DNA from: Enterobacter asburiae
GTDB lineage: Bacteria > Pseudomonadota > Gammaproteobacteria > Enterobacterales > Enterobacteriaceae
Direction: 5' to 3'
Length of the DNA stretch: 64,000 nt
NCBI RefSeq assembly: GCF_024599655.1
Contig: NZ_CP102247.1
Coordinates: 3,534,001-3,598,000, forward strand
Positions 1 to 8,328 of the stretch are shown here, in pieces (positions within the stretch are counted from its first letter, which is position 1; each line of letters starts with the position of its first letter). The translations under genes and the position numbers were made by a program. A model generated the notes under the pieces. It did no database searches. It had not been told where the DNA came from and was given only the letters and a program-made list of their open reading frames with translations.

Positions 1-590
1 CGTCAGAGAGAGATCCACACGCATGCCCCAATACAAATTATTCGCATCCTTGTCGTCGTTATTACTTTGAAGAAGGATAAAAACGATGACGTGAGGTTAC
101 AAATACGTTAATAAAAAACTCAAATTGATCCCGCAAATATAATACGCTGCAAAACCCTTACAATAAACAGGTTTTTATTGAATCACATTTACGTTTTTCG
201 ACGGTGATCAATTTATAGCAAAATTACCACTTTTCGGCCATTTTGATCGGGGACAATTTAGCGCTTTTCAGCGTCTTTTTCCAAGGATTAAACTTTGATT
301 TAAATCAAAAACAATCATTGATGTTAACCATGTTTAATCATGGTGAGAATGGTAAAAACCATGTTAATGATATGTGCATACAAAGATGAGATTGGTTATC
401 GAAGACGGGGAAGAATATAAACAGAAGTGATTTTAATTAACGCTAAAGAGAGCAACATTTCAGTGAAGGACAAACAATAAAGCGTAGTCGGGCCAGATTA
501 TTTTTCCATTGCATTTATGCAACCCTTCGAAATTACATTTAATTTACTTTTAATGCCTCATAAGTTAACACCGCTGTGTGACTATTTAAT
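1..590 (-). promoter_or_regulatory. cydAB upstream regulatory region and untranslated leader
   Basis: No gene is supported here. In E. coli mngB is followed by cydAB (cytochrome bd-I oxidase) in the same direction, so this AT-rich stretch should be the cydA promoter and leader, with cydA just beyond the left edge. It contains an exact FNR palindrome at 295-308 and a degenerate one at 243-256. Their centres are 52 bp apart, close to the -53.5 and -1 FNR positions known for E. coli cydA. That would put the start site near 248. A TTAATTAAC ArcA-like core lies at 433-441. The assignment is inferred from synteny and motifs. Confidence 0.7.
295..308. promoter_or_regulatory. FNR box, exact palindrome
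   Basis: The sequence TTGAT-TTAA-ATCAA matches the FNR consensus TTGATnnnnATCAA perfectly. Relative to the predicted minus-strand start near 248 it sits around -53, the position from which FNR acts on E. coli cydA. Confidence 0.75.
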
Positions 591-591
591 G

Positions 592-621
592 AAAAAGGCT
601 GCCCTGACTACAGCCTTTTTT
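592..621 (-). terminator. Rho-independent terminator after mngB
   Basis: A 10-bp perfect stem (592-601 with 611-620) and a 9-nt loop have A/T tracts on both sides, so the element can work in both directions. It lies 14 bp beyond the mngB stop and separates mngAB from the cyd promoter. Confidence 0.8.
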
Positions 622-634
622 CGTATCACGGTGC

Positions 635-3265
635 TCAGGCGATAAGAATGCTAAAGGTTCGCGACTGCCCCGGCCTGAATGCCCCGACAATGCCCTCTTC
701 TTCACATCCATCCATTATCCGTTCGTTCATGTCCGTTTCGCGCCACCGTTTCACCGTCGGATTCATAGACACCGTTGTATCACATGCGCTGAACGCCGAA
801 GGGTTGAACAGGCGGAGAATGAGCTCATCACGATCTTCAGCCTTTTTGAGCGTACTGAGCACGCATCCCGTTGGCGAAAGCGCTAACAGACTGTAGCTTT
901 CCGGCGCGGTAAACGACGCGCGATTCAGTTTCATCGCATCCCAGGGAATTTTGTTATAGCACTGCACCGGCGTTAACCACGATTTAGCCTGCTGTGCGAC
1001 GCCCGCGTTTTCCGGCGTACCGCTGAAGCTGAAAAGGCTAAAGCGACAGGTTAACGGCCCGCGCACCTGAGAGTCAGGAACAGGCAGTTTGATCCCGGAA
1101 GGCCTGCCTGGACGCAACAGCAAATCTTCTTTCCCGAGCAGCCCCACGCCGCGCAGCAAGGTTAAGGCGAATGCTTTTTTGTCATCGCCCACCACTTCAA
1201 ACTCGCGCAGTCCCTCGGTGAAGAGCGCCAGCCCGTTGCGCTTTTCCTGCAGGACGGCATAGTTGAGTAAATTCCAGACGGGAACCGGCGCTTCTTTCCA
1301 GCCCTCCACCTGCCAGGTCGCCATCGCCGCGTCCTGCACCGGGCGAGTGAGCGAGCCAAACTGCGTATCCGCTAACACGTCCTCTGTCATAAACGGCGTT
1401 GGGATCAGCACGCGAACGCGGTGGTCGTCAGCCTGATTATCCAGACGCACGGCCACATTAATACGCCTGCTGTTATGGCTAAGCGTGACGTCAAACTCCA
1501 CGTTGAGCGAGCCGTTTCGCTGGTGCGCCGCGCGTTCGGCCAGATTTGCCGGAACGGCGATCCGATGGCGGATAGCCGCCCTGCTCTGCCAGCCTTCGTG
1601 CGTGACCTCAACCTCATGTTCCCCCTGCGCTGAAGTGAGCCTCCACTCTTCACGGGAAGGAGAGTAGTCGTACTCATCGCCATCGTCCGAACTCTCTTCG
1701 ATTTCCAGTACGCGGTCATAAATAAGCCCGGTTTCTTTGTCGCGCAGGCGCAGCGTGCCGTCATCGTTTAAATCAATCTGCCAGAAGGCATTTTCAAGTA
1801 AGGATTCGGTGTTTTTCACCGCCGGGAGCACCTTCCCGGCCACGTTCGGTTCGATATACAGCGTACGGTAGCCCATCGACGGCAGTATCTGGCTGAGCTG
1901 AATATCAAACTCCATAAACGGCTCGTAATTGCCGTAATGGACAATCTGCCGGTCAATAAGGCCGGGGTCGAGTTCGCGCGCGCTGCGAATGAAATAGGGG
2001 ATCTCGTTGCCTTTTTCATCCCGCAGTCTGAACTGGCTGGCCCGCAGCCGAATCGTGGTGTTCATCACCTCTTCGCGCGGCCAGGGCATCAGGTTGAACA
2101 TCACCAGCTTATCGGCGTCGCTTTGCGGCATGTTGTCGACAATCTTGCGCATATAGAAACGCACCAGGTTGTCTGCCATGTCCTCCGCCAGCTCAAAGCG
2201 GGAGACAATCTCGCGGTGCACCTTATCGCTACAGCAGCAGCCGATGCTGTCGTGAGCGTGGTTTTTGAGGATCTCTTTCCACATCTTCTCCAGCAGGCCG
2301 TGGTGGTAGTCGAAGCCCAGCGTCCAGGCAAGCGCTGCCAGCGGCTCGAGGATATTGACAATTTTGTTCTCAATACGCGCATGGGCGATTTTGATATCCA
2401 TGCGCGTGGAGCCGATGGTCCGGTGGACGCGCATGTATTTCCCGTCGATAAACTCCCCTTTTAGCGTCGCCAGCCCATCGCGGTGCGCGTCGATATAATC
2501 AAACACCTCTTCGAACCGACTCATCACGAATTGACGCTGGGGATAGATTTCTCGAAGCTTATCCATCACCGCGAAAATGTTCTGCTGCAGCGGCATCTGG
2601 TCATGGCCGTTAGGAAGTAGAATCTCTTTGGTGACGGAGGCGTTTTCCAGGACCTCGAAGTAGCTGTCGAGCCGTTTTCGCAGCCCTGCTTCGTCCTCCG
2701 GTAAGTACTTACCAATCGCGTAGCCCAGCGGCAGCACCTGCGCCGTCACTTCACTGCCGTCCTGGCTCTGCCAGAGAAACTCGGTTTTGTCAGTCCCGTG
2801 TCGTTCAGAACAGCCGCGCCAGAACATCGTGCGGGTAATGCCAAACCCGTTATAGATATGCGGAAGCTGGCCGGACATACCAAACGAATCCGGCAGATAG
2901 CCGATCTTCATCGGCTCACCGAACGCCATACAGTCGCGCATGCCGTACATCAGGTTGCGGACAATCGACTCGCCGCTGACAATCGTGGTATCGGTCTGGG
3001 TATACCAGGGGCCGATAATCAGCTTTCCGCGCTCGACGAGCGCCTTCACGCGCGAGCGGTTTTCAGGCACGACGGCAAAATAATCCTCCAGCACCGCCGT
3101 CTGTCCATCGAGGACATAATATTTATACTCGTCATCCTGCTCCAGACGGGTCAGGATCTCTTCCATATTATTGACCAGAAGAATACGCGACTCTTCGGTG
3201 GTGAAGTACCACTCACGGTCCCAGTGCATATGCGGCGTGATATGAACGCGAGATACAGCTTTCAT
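635..3265 (-). CDS. mngB: Mannosylglycerate hydrolase (alpha-mannosidase, GH38)
   Basis: This 876-residue protein should hydrolyse 2-O-(6-phospho-alpha-mannosyl)-D-glycerate in the cytoplasm, giving mannose 6-phosphate and glycerate after uptake by MngA. The N-terminal GH38 catalytic domain starts with the zinc-site signature H12-M-H14-W-D16, and a PDSFG motif at 125-129 supplies D126, the expected nucleophile. A helical middle domain with HDSIG and C-terminal beta domains follow. Length is within one residue of E. coli MngB (877). It lies 23 bp downstream of mngA on the same strand, so the two are probably co-transcribed. No frameshift or missing catalytic residue was seen. Confidence 0.95.
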   Translation of the reverse strand: MKAVSRVHITPHMHWDREWYFTTEESRILLVNNMEEILTRLEQDDEYKYYVLDGQTAVLEDYFAVVPENRSRVKALVERGKLIIGPWYTQTDTTIVSGESIVRNLMYGMRDCMAFGEPMKIGYLPDSFGMSGQLPHIYNGFGITRTMFWRGCSERHGTDKTEFLWQSQDGSEVTAQVLPLGYAIGKYLPEDEAGLRKRLDSYFEVLENASVTKEILLPNGHDQMPLQQNIFAVMDKLREIYPQRQFVMSRFEEVFDYIDAHRDGLATLKGEFIDGKYMRVHRTIGSTRMDIKIAHARIENKIVNILEPLAALAWTLGFDYHHGLLEKMWKEILKNHAHDSIGCCCSDKVHREIVSRFELAEDMADNLVRFYMRKIVDNMPQSDADKLVMFNLMPWPREEVMNTTIRLRASQFRLRDEKGNEIPYFIRSARELDPGLIDRQIVHYGNYEPFMEFDIQLSQILPSMGYRTLYIEPNVAGKVLPAVKNTESLLENAFWQIDLNDDGTLRLRDKETGLIYDRVLEIEESSDDGDEYDYSPSREEWRLTSAQGEHEVEVTHEGWQSRAAIRHRIAVPANLAERAAHQRNGSLNVEFDVTLSHNSRRINVAVRLDNQADDHRVRVLIPTPFMTEDVLADTQFGSLTRPVQDAAMATWQVEGWKEAPVPVWNLLNYAVLQEKRNGLALFTEGLREFEVVGDDKKAFALTLLRGVGLLGKEDLLLRPGRPSGIKLPVPDSQVRGPLTCRFSLFSFSGTPENAGVAQQAKSWLTPVQCYNKIPWDAMKLNRASFTAPESYSLLALSPTGCVLSTLKKAEDRDELILRLFNPSAFSACDTTVSMNPTVKRWRETDMNERIMDGCEEEGIVGAFRPGQSRTFSILIA

Positions 3266-3288
3266 CTTCGTTTCCTGTTTGTGCGTTG

Positions 3289-5205
3289 TTACGGTATGGC
3301 GTCTTCAGTGACGTAGTTGCCGTTTTTCACCGCCTGGCGTCGCCAGAGCAGCAGAATAAAGGTGGAGATAGCGGTCCCCACCAGCGCCGCGCCAAACCAG
3401 CCCGCCGCCGCAACCACACCGCTCAACCCGGCATCGTGAAGTAAAAAGAGAGAGAAAATACCGGCCCCCGGCGTGGACAACCCGATCCCCATCGCGCCGA
3501 CAATCGCGCCTGTTACCATGGAGCCGAGCACAAATGAACCAATGACGCGAAGCGGATCTTCAATCGCCATCGGAATCGCCCCTTCGGTGATACCCGCGAG
3601 GCCGAGCAGCCACGTGGATTTTCCGGTTTCAATTTCAAACGGTTTAAACAGTTTCGGTGCCAGCATCGTTGACGCCGTAACGGTGAAGGCCGACACCATT
3701 TTGACGGAGGCAAAAATGGCGTAGGGACCGTATACCCCGTTAGCCATCGCTCCCAGGCAGAACGCGTAAGAGGCTTTGTTGACCGGGCCACCTAAATCGA
3801 ATGAGCACATAATTCCGAGGATCGCCCCCAGAAGCAGCGCATTCGCGCCGGACAAACCGTTAAGCCAGGCGGTGAGCGTAGTATTAAGCCAGGCCACCGG
3901 CTCACCGACCACGAACAGCATCAGGCTGCCCGCACCCAGTACGCCAATAACCGGGTAGAGGTAAAAGGTTAAAAAGCCGTTGAAGCGGCTACTCAGGCGA
4001 ATGTGATTTTTCACCCAGCGCATCAGGTAACCCACGATCAGCCCGCCGATGATAGCGCCGAGAAAACCTGAGCCGATCATATTGGCCGCAAGACCGGCCG
4101 CAAAGCCCGGGGTCAGCGCGGGTTTATCCGCCAGCGAGTAAGCGGTATAGGCCGCCAGAACGGGGACCATCAAAATGCCGAGCATGCCGCCGCCAAGCTT
4201 GCGGTACATCCACAGCCATGAGTTTTCCTGGTCGAACAGGTGCTGCAGGCCGAGGATTTGCGCCAGCAGTACCGACACGGCCAGCACCGTCCCGCCGGCG
4301 ACGATCAGCGGCACCGCAAAGGAGATACCGCTAAGGAGCGCCTGCTTGAGCTCAGTTTTAACGCTCTTTTTCATTCCCGTATCGCCATGCACATGACGCG
4401 CATCGGTAGAAGGCCGTAGCGCCAGCGCGCGCTCGATGAGCGCTTCAGCATGCCGCAGGGGTTCCGCGACGGGTACGGAGATGGCGGGGATCCCCTGAAA
4501 ACGCTCGTTCTCTTTGATCGCTACTTCCGCCGCAAAGATGCACGCTTTGGCCTCCTGCAACTGCTGCGCGGTGATTCGCCCTTCAATGCCGTTTGCCCCC
4601 TGCTTTTCGACCACCACGTTGACGCCCAGCTTACGTCCCGCTTTTTCCAGGTACTCTGCTGCCATATAGGTATGGGCAATCCCGGCCGGACAGGCGGTGA
4701 CGCAGACGACGGTTGGTGCATTCACCAAGGTGGCAACCTCATCTTCCTGCGCGACACCGTTCAGCGCATCAAGCAGAGCCTCTGCCGTCGCTGCAGCCAT
4801 AACGCGTTCCCGGAGTGCATCATCTGCCAGGCGAGACGTCAGCGCCGTCAGCACCTGGATATGCGTGGATCCCGCTTCAGCGGGCGGGATGGCAAGCAGG
4901 ACGATCAGTTCAACGTTTTCAGGGCCGTCCACCCCCTCCCACTCCAGCGGTTCGCTCAGCGTAGCAACCGCAAAAGCCGCTTCGTTAACCGCGCTCGATT
5001 TACCGTGTGGGACAGCCAGCCCTTCCCCCAGTGCGGTTGGCCCCTGCGATTCGCGACGGTAGACCTCCGCCAGAAACGCATCGCCATCGGTAATTTTGCC
5101 CAGCGCCACCAGTCGCATCGTAAGCTGGCGAATTGCCTCATCACGGCTGGCATAGTGAGCCTGCACGCAGACAGCGCTGGGGTGAGTCAGAGTCGTCAGG
5201 TTCAT
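3289..5205 (-). CDS. mngA: PTS mannosylglycerate transporter, EIIABC
   Basis: This 638-residue permease should phosphorylate and import 2-O-alpha-mannosyl-D-glycerate across the inner membrane. Domain order is EIIA (1-150, phospho-histidine H67 in AVPHGK), EIIB (165-265, phospho-cysteine C172 in TACPAGIAHTY) and a fructose-family EIIC with multiple membrane segments (about 285-630). E. coli MngA is about 658 residues, so a start slightly further upstream cannot be excluded, but the ATG at 5205 begins just before the EIIA domain. A CRP-like site and a long inverted repeat lie in the gap to the divergent mngR, which points to catabolite control and MngR repression. Confidence 0.93.
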   Translation of the reverse strand: MNLTTLTHPSAVCVQAHYASRDEAIRQLTMRLVALGKITDGDAFLAEVYRRESQGPTALGEGLAVPHGKSSAVNEAAFAVATLSEPLEWEGVDGPENVELIVLLAIPPAEAGSTHIQVLTALTSRLADDALRERVMAAATAEALLDALNGVAQEDEVATLVNAPTVVCVTACPAGIAHTYMAAEYLEKAGRKLGVNVVVEKQGANGIEGRITAQQLQEAKACIFAAEVAIKENERFQGIPAISVPVAEPLRHAEALIERALALRPSTDARHVHGDTGMKKSVKTELKQALLSGISFAVPLIVAGGTVLAVSVLLAQILGLQHLFDQENSWLWMYRKLGGGMLGILMVPVLAAYTAYSLADKPALTPGFAAGLAANMIGSGFLGAIIGGLIVGYLMRWVKNHIRLSSRFNGFLTFYLYPVIGVLGAGSLMLFVVGEPVAWLNTTLTAWLNGLSGANALLLGAILGIMCSFDLGGPVNKASYAFCLGAMANGVYGPYAIFASVKMVSAFTVTASTMLAPKLFKPFEIETGKSTWLLGLAGITEGAIPMAIEDPLRVIGSFVLGSMVTGAIVGAMGIGLSTPGAGIFSLFLLHDAGLSGVVAAAGWFGAALVGTAISTFILLLWRRQAVKNGNYVTEDAIP

Positions 5206-5269
5206 AAGATCCTCACACGTAAGTTGTTATTGTCTGGCGGCAATTGTGGCAGGCCAAACAATACATTTA

Positions 5270-5285
5270 TGTGATCACTTTCACT
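5270..5285. promoter_or_regulatory. Candidate CRP site upstream of mngA
   Basis: TGTGA-N6-TCACT differs from the CRP consensus TGTGA-N6-TCACA at one base. It lies 65 bp upstream of the mngA start, a sensible place for activation of a PTS operon. Confidence 0.55.
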
Positions 5286-5293
5286 AACAACGC

Positions 5294-5327
5294 AAATTTG
5301 TATTTAAATTGTATTATTTACAAATTT
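5294..5327. promoter_or_regulatory. Inverted repeat, candidate MngR operator
   Basis: Nine-base arms AAATTTGTA (5294-5302) and TACAAATTT (5319-5327) flank a 16-bp AT-rich spacer that itself contains another TTGTAT element. It lies in the mngA-mngR divergent gap. MngR is a GntR/HutC-type regulator, and these bind short palindromes in their own promoter regions. The operator assignment is inference. Confidence 0.45.
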
Positions 5328-5375
5328 TACGCTGAAGGCATAATTCCGTGAAAAGGTATTAGAAAGGCAGATTCT

Positions 5376-6092
5376 ATGGGTAACAAACCGATGTACCGGC
5401 AGATAGCCGATGCGCTTCGCGAGAAAATCAATGCGGGTGAGTTAAAACCCGGCGATGCGCTACCAACGGAATCCAGCCTTCAGGAGGCGTTCAACGTTAG
5501 CCGTGTAACGGTGAGACAGGCGCTAAAGTTGCTTACGGAAGAACAGATCGTCGAGAGCATTCAGGGCAGCGGCACCTACGTAAAAGAAGAGCGCGTTAAC
5601 TACGACATTTACCAGCTCACCGGCTTTTACGAAAAGCTGGCGGACCGAAACGTCGATACGCATAGCGACGTCAGCGTCTTCGAAGTGGTGAAAGCCGATG
5701 AGAGGCTCGCAGCAAGGCTGGCGATCAACCCGGAAGATAAAGTCTGGCACGTCAAACGAATCCGCTTTATCAAACAAAAACCGGTGAATCTGGAAGAAAC
5801 GTGGATGCCGCTGGCGATGTTCCCCGACCTCACCTGGGAAGTGATGGAGAATTCGAAATACCACTACGTTGAGCAGATCAAAAAGCTGGTTATCGATCGC
5901 AGCGAGCAGGAGCTGGTGCCGATCATGCCGTCAGAAGAGGCGATTGCCGCGCTGTCGCTCGATCCGGCGAAGCCGATCCTGGAAAAAGTCTCCCGCGGGT
6001 TTCTGAAGGACGGACGGGTATTTGAATACAGCCGCAACGTGTTCAATACCGACGATTACAAGTTCACTCTCGTAGCCAAACGCAGGCAATAA
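5376..6092 (+). CDS. mngR: Transcriptional repressor of mngAB (GntR/HutC family)
   Basis: This 238-residue regulator has an N-terminal winged helix (about 5-70) with the GntR pattern GDALPTESSLQEAFNVSRVT, followed by a UTRA ligand-binding domain (about 95-235). The E. coli orthologue, also called FarR, represses mngAB. It is divergent from mngA with a 170-bp shared control region, and it converges on sucD. AAAGG at 5362-5366 is a plausible ribosome site for the ATG at 5376. Confidence 0.92.
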   Translation: MGNKPMYRQIADALREKINAGELKPGDALPTESSLQEAFNVSRVTVRQALKLLTEEQIVESIQGSGTYVKEERVNYDIYQLTGFYEKLADRNVDTHSDVSVFEVVKADERLAARLAINPEDKVWHVKRIRFIKQKPVNLEETWMPLAMFPDLTWEVMENSKYHYVEQIKKLVIDRSEQELVPIMPSEEAIAALSLDPAKPILEKVSRGFLKDGRVFEYSRNVFNTDDYKFTLVAKRRQ

Positions 6093-6114
6093 AAAAGGCC
6101 GCTTTACAGCGGCC
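6091..6114 (-). terminator. Terminator of sdhCDAB-sucABCD
   Basis: GGCCGCT pairs with AGCGGCC around a four-base loop, followed on the minus strand by six T's. The plus strand has no T tract after the stem, so mngR is not obviously served by it. Confidence 0.85.
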
Positions 6115-6175
6115 AACCATGTCGAAACGGACATTTTTATACTTCAACGCCCCCCTTTCGGGGAGCAGAGAGGAC
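6091..6175 (-). ncRNA. sdhX: SdhX (RybD), small RNA from the sdh-suc operon 3'UTR
   Basis: In E. coli and Salmonella the 3'UTR of sdhCDAB-sucABCD is processed by RNase E to the Hfq-dependent RNA SdhX, which links TCA transcription to acetate metabolism (ackA). Here the 83-nt sucD 3'UTR ends in a strong intrinsic terminator (stem 6097-6103 with 6108-6114, loop TTAC, six minus-strand T's at 6091-6096) and contains a second hairpin around a C/G run at 6148-6163. The position and terminator fit SdhX. I did not align the seed, and the mature 5' end is not known. Confidence 0.6.
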
Positions 6176-7045
6176 TTACTTAATGATGGATTTCAGTGCT
6201 TCGCCGATATCCGCCAGGCTGCGAACGGTTTTCACGCCTGCGGCTTCCAGCGCTGCGAATTTCTCATCAGCCGTACCTTTACCACCGGCGATGATCGCGC
6301 CTGCATGACCCATACGCTTGCCTTTCGGCGCGGTCACACCAGCGATGTAACCCACAACCGGCTTGGTCACGTGTTCTTTGATGTAAGCAGCCGCTTCTTC
6401 TTCCGCGCTACCACCGATCTCACCGATCATGACGATCGCTTCGGTCTGTGGATCTTCCTGGAACAGCTTCAGGATGTCGATGAAGTTAGAGCCCGGGATC
6501 GGGTCACCGCCGATGCCCACGCAGGTGGACTGGCCGAAGCCGTAGTCGGTGGTCTGCTTAACCGCTTCATAGGTCAGGGTACCGGAACGGGACACGATGC
6601 CCACTTTGCCCGGCTTGTGAATGTGGCCCGGCATGATGCCGATTTTGCATTCGCCCGGAGTGATAACGCCTGGGCAGTTCGGGCCGATCATGCGCACGCC
6701 TGCTTCATCCAGCTTCACCTTCACGGTCAGCATATCCAGGGTCGGGATGCCTTCAGTGATGGTGATGATCAGCTTGATGCCTGCGTCGATCGCTTCCAGA
6801 ATGGAGTCTTTGCAGAACGGAGCCGGAACGTAGATCACGGTCGCGGTTGCGCCCGTCGCTTCTACGGCTTCACGCACGGTGTTGAACACCGGCAGGCCCA
6901 GGTGCGTGGTGCCGCCTTTACCTGGCGTTACGCCGCCAACCATCTGCGTGCCGTAGGCAATCGCCTGTTCGGAGTGGAAAGTCCCCTGGCTACCGGTGAA
7001 GCCCTGGCAGATAACCTTGGTATCTTTATTGATTAAAACTGACAT
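6176..7045 (-). CDS. sucD: Succinyl-CoA synthetase alpha subunit
   Basis: SucD (289 residues) forms the SucC2D2 enzyme that makes ATP from succinyl-CoA in the TCA cycle. The N-terminal CoA-binding Rossmann domain is followed by the ligase domain carrying the phospho-histidine H247 in RMGHAGAI. Length equals E. coli SucD. Its ATG overlaps the sucC stop by one base (TAATG), which implies translational coupling and equal subunit supply. It is the last gene of the sdhCDAB-sucABCD operon. Confidence 0.98.
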   Translation of the reverse strand: MSVLINKDTKVICQGFTGSQGTFHSEQAIAYGTQMVGGVTPGKGGTTHLGLPVFNTVREAVEATGATATVIYVPAPFCKDSILEAIDAGIKLIITITEGIPTLDMLTVKVKLDEAGVRMIGPNCPGVITPGECKIGIMPGHIHKPGKVGIVSRSGTLTYEAVKQTTDYGFGQSTCVGIGGDPIPGSNFIDILKLFQEDPQTEAIVMIGEIGGSAEEEAAAYIKEHVTKPVVGYIAGVTAPKGKRMGHAGAIIAGGKGTADEKFAALEAAGVKTVRSLADIGEALKSIIK

Positions 7046-8211
7046 TATTTCCCCTCCACTGCGGCAACAACCTGCTGAGCTGCATCCGTCAGACTTTTCG
7101 CTGCAATAATATTCAGGCCGCTGTCAGCCAGTTTTTTCGCGCCGAGTTCAGCGTTGTTACCTTCCAGACGTACAACAACCGGAACGTTAACACCCACTTC
7201 TTCTACCGCACCGATGATACCGTCGGCGATCAGATCGCAACGGACGATACCGCCGAAGATGTTAACCAGAACGGCCTTCACGTTGTCGTCAGAGAGGATG
7301 ATTTTGAACGCTTCGGTTACGCGCTCTTTGGTTGCGCCACCGCCTACGTCGAGGAAGTTTGCTGGCTCACCGCCGTGCAGCTTAACGATGTCCATGGTGC
7401 CCATTGCCAGGCCCGCACCGTTAACCATACAGCCGATGTTGCCGTCCAGCGCGACGTAGTTGAGCTCCCACTGTGCAGCCTGCGCTTCACGCGGGTCTTC
7501 CTGAGACTGATCGCGCATTTCGCGCAGATCGGACTGGCGGAACAGCGCGTTGCCGTCAGCGCCCAGCTTGCCGTCGAGGCAGATCAGGTCGCCCTGGGTG
7601 GTGATCACCAGCGGGTTGATCTCGATCAGCGCCAGGTCGCGCTCCAGGAAGATGTTCGCCAGACCCATGAAGATCTTGGTGAACTGCTGAACCAGCTTGC
7701 CTTCCAGACCCAGTTTGAACGCCAGCTCGCGCCCCTGGTAAGGCATTGGGCCCGCCAGCGGATCGATTGCTACTTTGTGGATCAGGTGCGGGGTCTCTTC
7801 CGCCACTTTTTCGATTTCCACGCCGCCTTCGGTAGACGCCATGAACACCACGCGACGGGAGCTACGGTCAACAACCGCGCCCAGGTACAGTTCTTTCGCG
7901 ATGTCGGTCGCCGCTTCAACCAGGATCTGGTTAACCGGCTGACCATTCGCATCTGTCTGGTACGTTACCAGACGCTTGCCGAGCCAATGTTCAGCAAACG
8001 CACGAATCTCTTCTTTGCTCTTAACAACCTTCACACCGCCCGCTTTACCACGGCCACCAGCGTGAACCTGACACTTAACTACCCACGGGCCAGCACCGAT
8101 TTTAGATGCAGCTTCTTCTGCTTCACGCGGGGTAGTACAGGCATAACCCACCGGAGCCGGTAAGCCATACCGGGCAAACAGCTGTTTGGCCTGATATTCA
8201 TGTAAGTTCAT
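7045..8211 (-). CDS. sucC: Succinyl-CoA synthetase beta subunit
   Basis: SucC (388 residues, same length as E. coli) has an N-terminal ATP-grasp domain (about 1-240) that binds nucleotide and a C-terminal ligase-CoA domain with the GGIVRCDLIADG loop that receives phosphate from SucD His247. The sequence begins with the family pattern MNLHEYQAKQLF. It is coupled to sucD by a one-base stop/start overlap. A REP element lies between it and sucB. Confidence 0.98.
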   Translation of the reverse strand: MNLHEYQAKQLFARYGLPAPVGYACTTPREAEEAASKIGAGPWVVKCQVHAGGRGKAGGVKVVKSKEEIRAFAEHWLGKRLVTYQTDANGQPVNQILVEAATDIAKELYLGAVVDRSSRRVVFMASTEGGVEIEKVAEETPHLIHKVAIDPLAGPMPYQGRELAFKLGLEGKLVQQFTKIFMGLANIFLERDLALIEINPLVITTQGDLICLDGKLGADGNALFRQSDLREMRDQSQEDPREAQAAQWELNYVALDGNIGCMVNGAGLAMGTMDIVKLHGGEPANFLDVGGGATKERVTEAFKIILSDDNVKAVLVNIFGGIVRCDLIADGIIGAVEEVGVNVPVVVRLEGNNAELGAKKLADSGLNIIAAKSLTDAAQQVVAAVEGK

Positions 8212-8274
8212 GTGTTCTATCCATCCTTCAGGGTAATCGTTATCTTCAAACCTGTAGACCGGCGCAGTCTGTGT

Positions 8275-8305
8275 GCCGGATGGCGCTACGCTTATCCGGC
8301 CTACA
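8275..8305. repeat. REP palindrome in the sucB-sucC gap
   Basis: A single REP-type element running from GCCGGATGGCG to TATCCGGCCTACA forms an imperfect hairpin. Such elements are bound by gyrase or IHF or stabilise upstream mRNA in enterobacteria. Confidence 0.8.
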
Positions 8306-8328
8306 GGGCAGGTGATGCTAAATAGTCA

